Shown here: piece by piece, positions 63,607 to 64,000 of the stretch
Layout of the letters: each line of letters opens with the position of its first letter
How positions within the stretch are numbered: the first letter of the stretch is position 1
NCBI GenBank assembly: GCA_019914945.1
Contig: CM034099.1
Span: forward strand, 6,510,001-6,574,000
Origin: Typha latifolia
Taxonomy: Eukaryota; Streptophyta; Magnoliopsida; Poales; Typhaceae
Length of the DNA: 64,000 nt
Reading direction: 5' to 3'
Notes under the pieces: model-generated
Databases searched by the model: none
Told to the model about the DNA's origin: nothing
Seen by the model: the letters and a program-made list of their open reading frames with translations, nothing else
Program-made: the position numbers and the translations under genes

Positions 63607-64000
63607 GTTAGATTCTCTACTTTCTTGGTGGTGAAGAATTGATCAAGCTTTACTGCTCAACTTATATCTGAAAAATAGATATTCTACTCAAATCGATATA
63701 CAATGTTGTTAAAGAAAAAAGTTAACCCGTTTCTTCGAGCATGGTAGTTGAAGAACTCGTAGTGCACGTCTGCACTACCTCGGCAATTGTCCTACATTCT
63801 TGTAGATGTTCTCTGAGGTTATCTTTAGTTTGGCTATATTTGTGGGAAGGAATCTCACTTTCAACTAGATCTTGAGGTTAACTTGATTTACTTCTTGTTT
63901 GTCTGAAAAACAGTCATATGCCTTCAATTCTCTTAGATGGATAGAATCCAAACTTTCTAGGCATGGCAACCTTTTGTTAGATGCCTTGTGCAGTAATAGC
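63607..64000. other. Intron of RLCK copy 2 running off the window
   Basis: Sequence after the exon-3 donor (G|GTTAG). It resembles intron 3 of copy 1 in places (for example TTCAATTCTC...ATAGAATC and CATGGCAACCTTTTGTTAGATG near the end, compared with 59551-59612). No exon is reached before the window ends. Confidence 0.6.

Overview
This window is nuclear DNA from a flowering plant. It has spliced genes with GT-AG introns, an AT-rich background with short GC-rich promoter/5'UTR islands, a plant-type tRNA gene, and proteins restricted to or typical of land plants: a P-class PPR protein, an NPH3/BTB protein, a CC-type glutaredoxin, receptor-like cytoplasmic kinases, a HAK/KUP K+ transporter and a CW-zinc-finger protein. 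A non-grass monocot is my guess, with low confidence, because nothing here is diagnostic. Exon models were built by hand. All completed models keep the reading frame over every junction, except the last exon of the small coiled-coil gene.

Layout: 1-4.2 kb, 40S ribosomal protein S4 (+). 4.9-7.2 kb, a small coiled-coil gene of unknown function (-), convergent with RPS4. 8.8 kb, tRNA-Gly(CCC) (-). 11.1-22.5 kb, a 1709-aa CW-type zinc-finger protein (-). 22.9-27 kb, AT-rich intergenic DNA with a dispersed repeat and a (TA)n tract. 27-34.9 kb, a HAK/KUP potassium transporter (+). 36.8-38.9 kb, an intronless PPR gene (-). 40.4-46.2 kb, a five-finger CCCH zinc-finger gene (-). 46.4-52.2 kb, gene-poor DNA with two foldback (MITE-like) elements. 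52.3-55.3 kb, an NPH3/BTB protein resembling SR1IP1 (+). 56.8-57.1 kb, a CC-type glutaredoxin (+). 57.6-60.8 kb and 62.4 kb to the window end, a tandem pair of RLCK-VII-like kinase genes (+). The first lacks key catalytic residues and the second is visibly decaying and runs off the window.

The genes do not form one pathway; this is an ordinary euchromatic gene neighbourhood. The unusual structures are: (i) intron 2 of the CCCH gene, which is almost entirely a diverged tandem array of ~210-240 bp units; (ii) a 256-bp miniature LTR retrotransposon (TRIM) inside that array, with LTRs, primer-binding site, purine tract and a near-perfect target duplication, and with neighbouring array units acting as the empty site; (iii) the duplicated pseudokinase pair; and (iv) long CT/GA dinucleotide tracts in the 5' leaders or proximal promoters of five of the genes.
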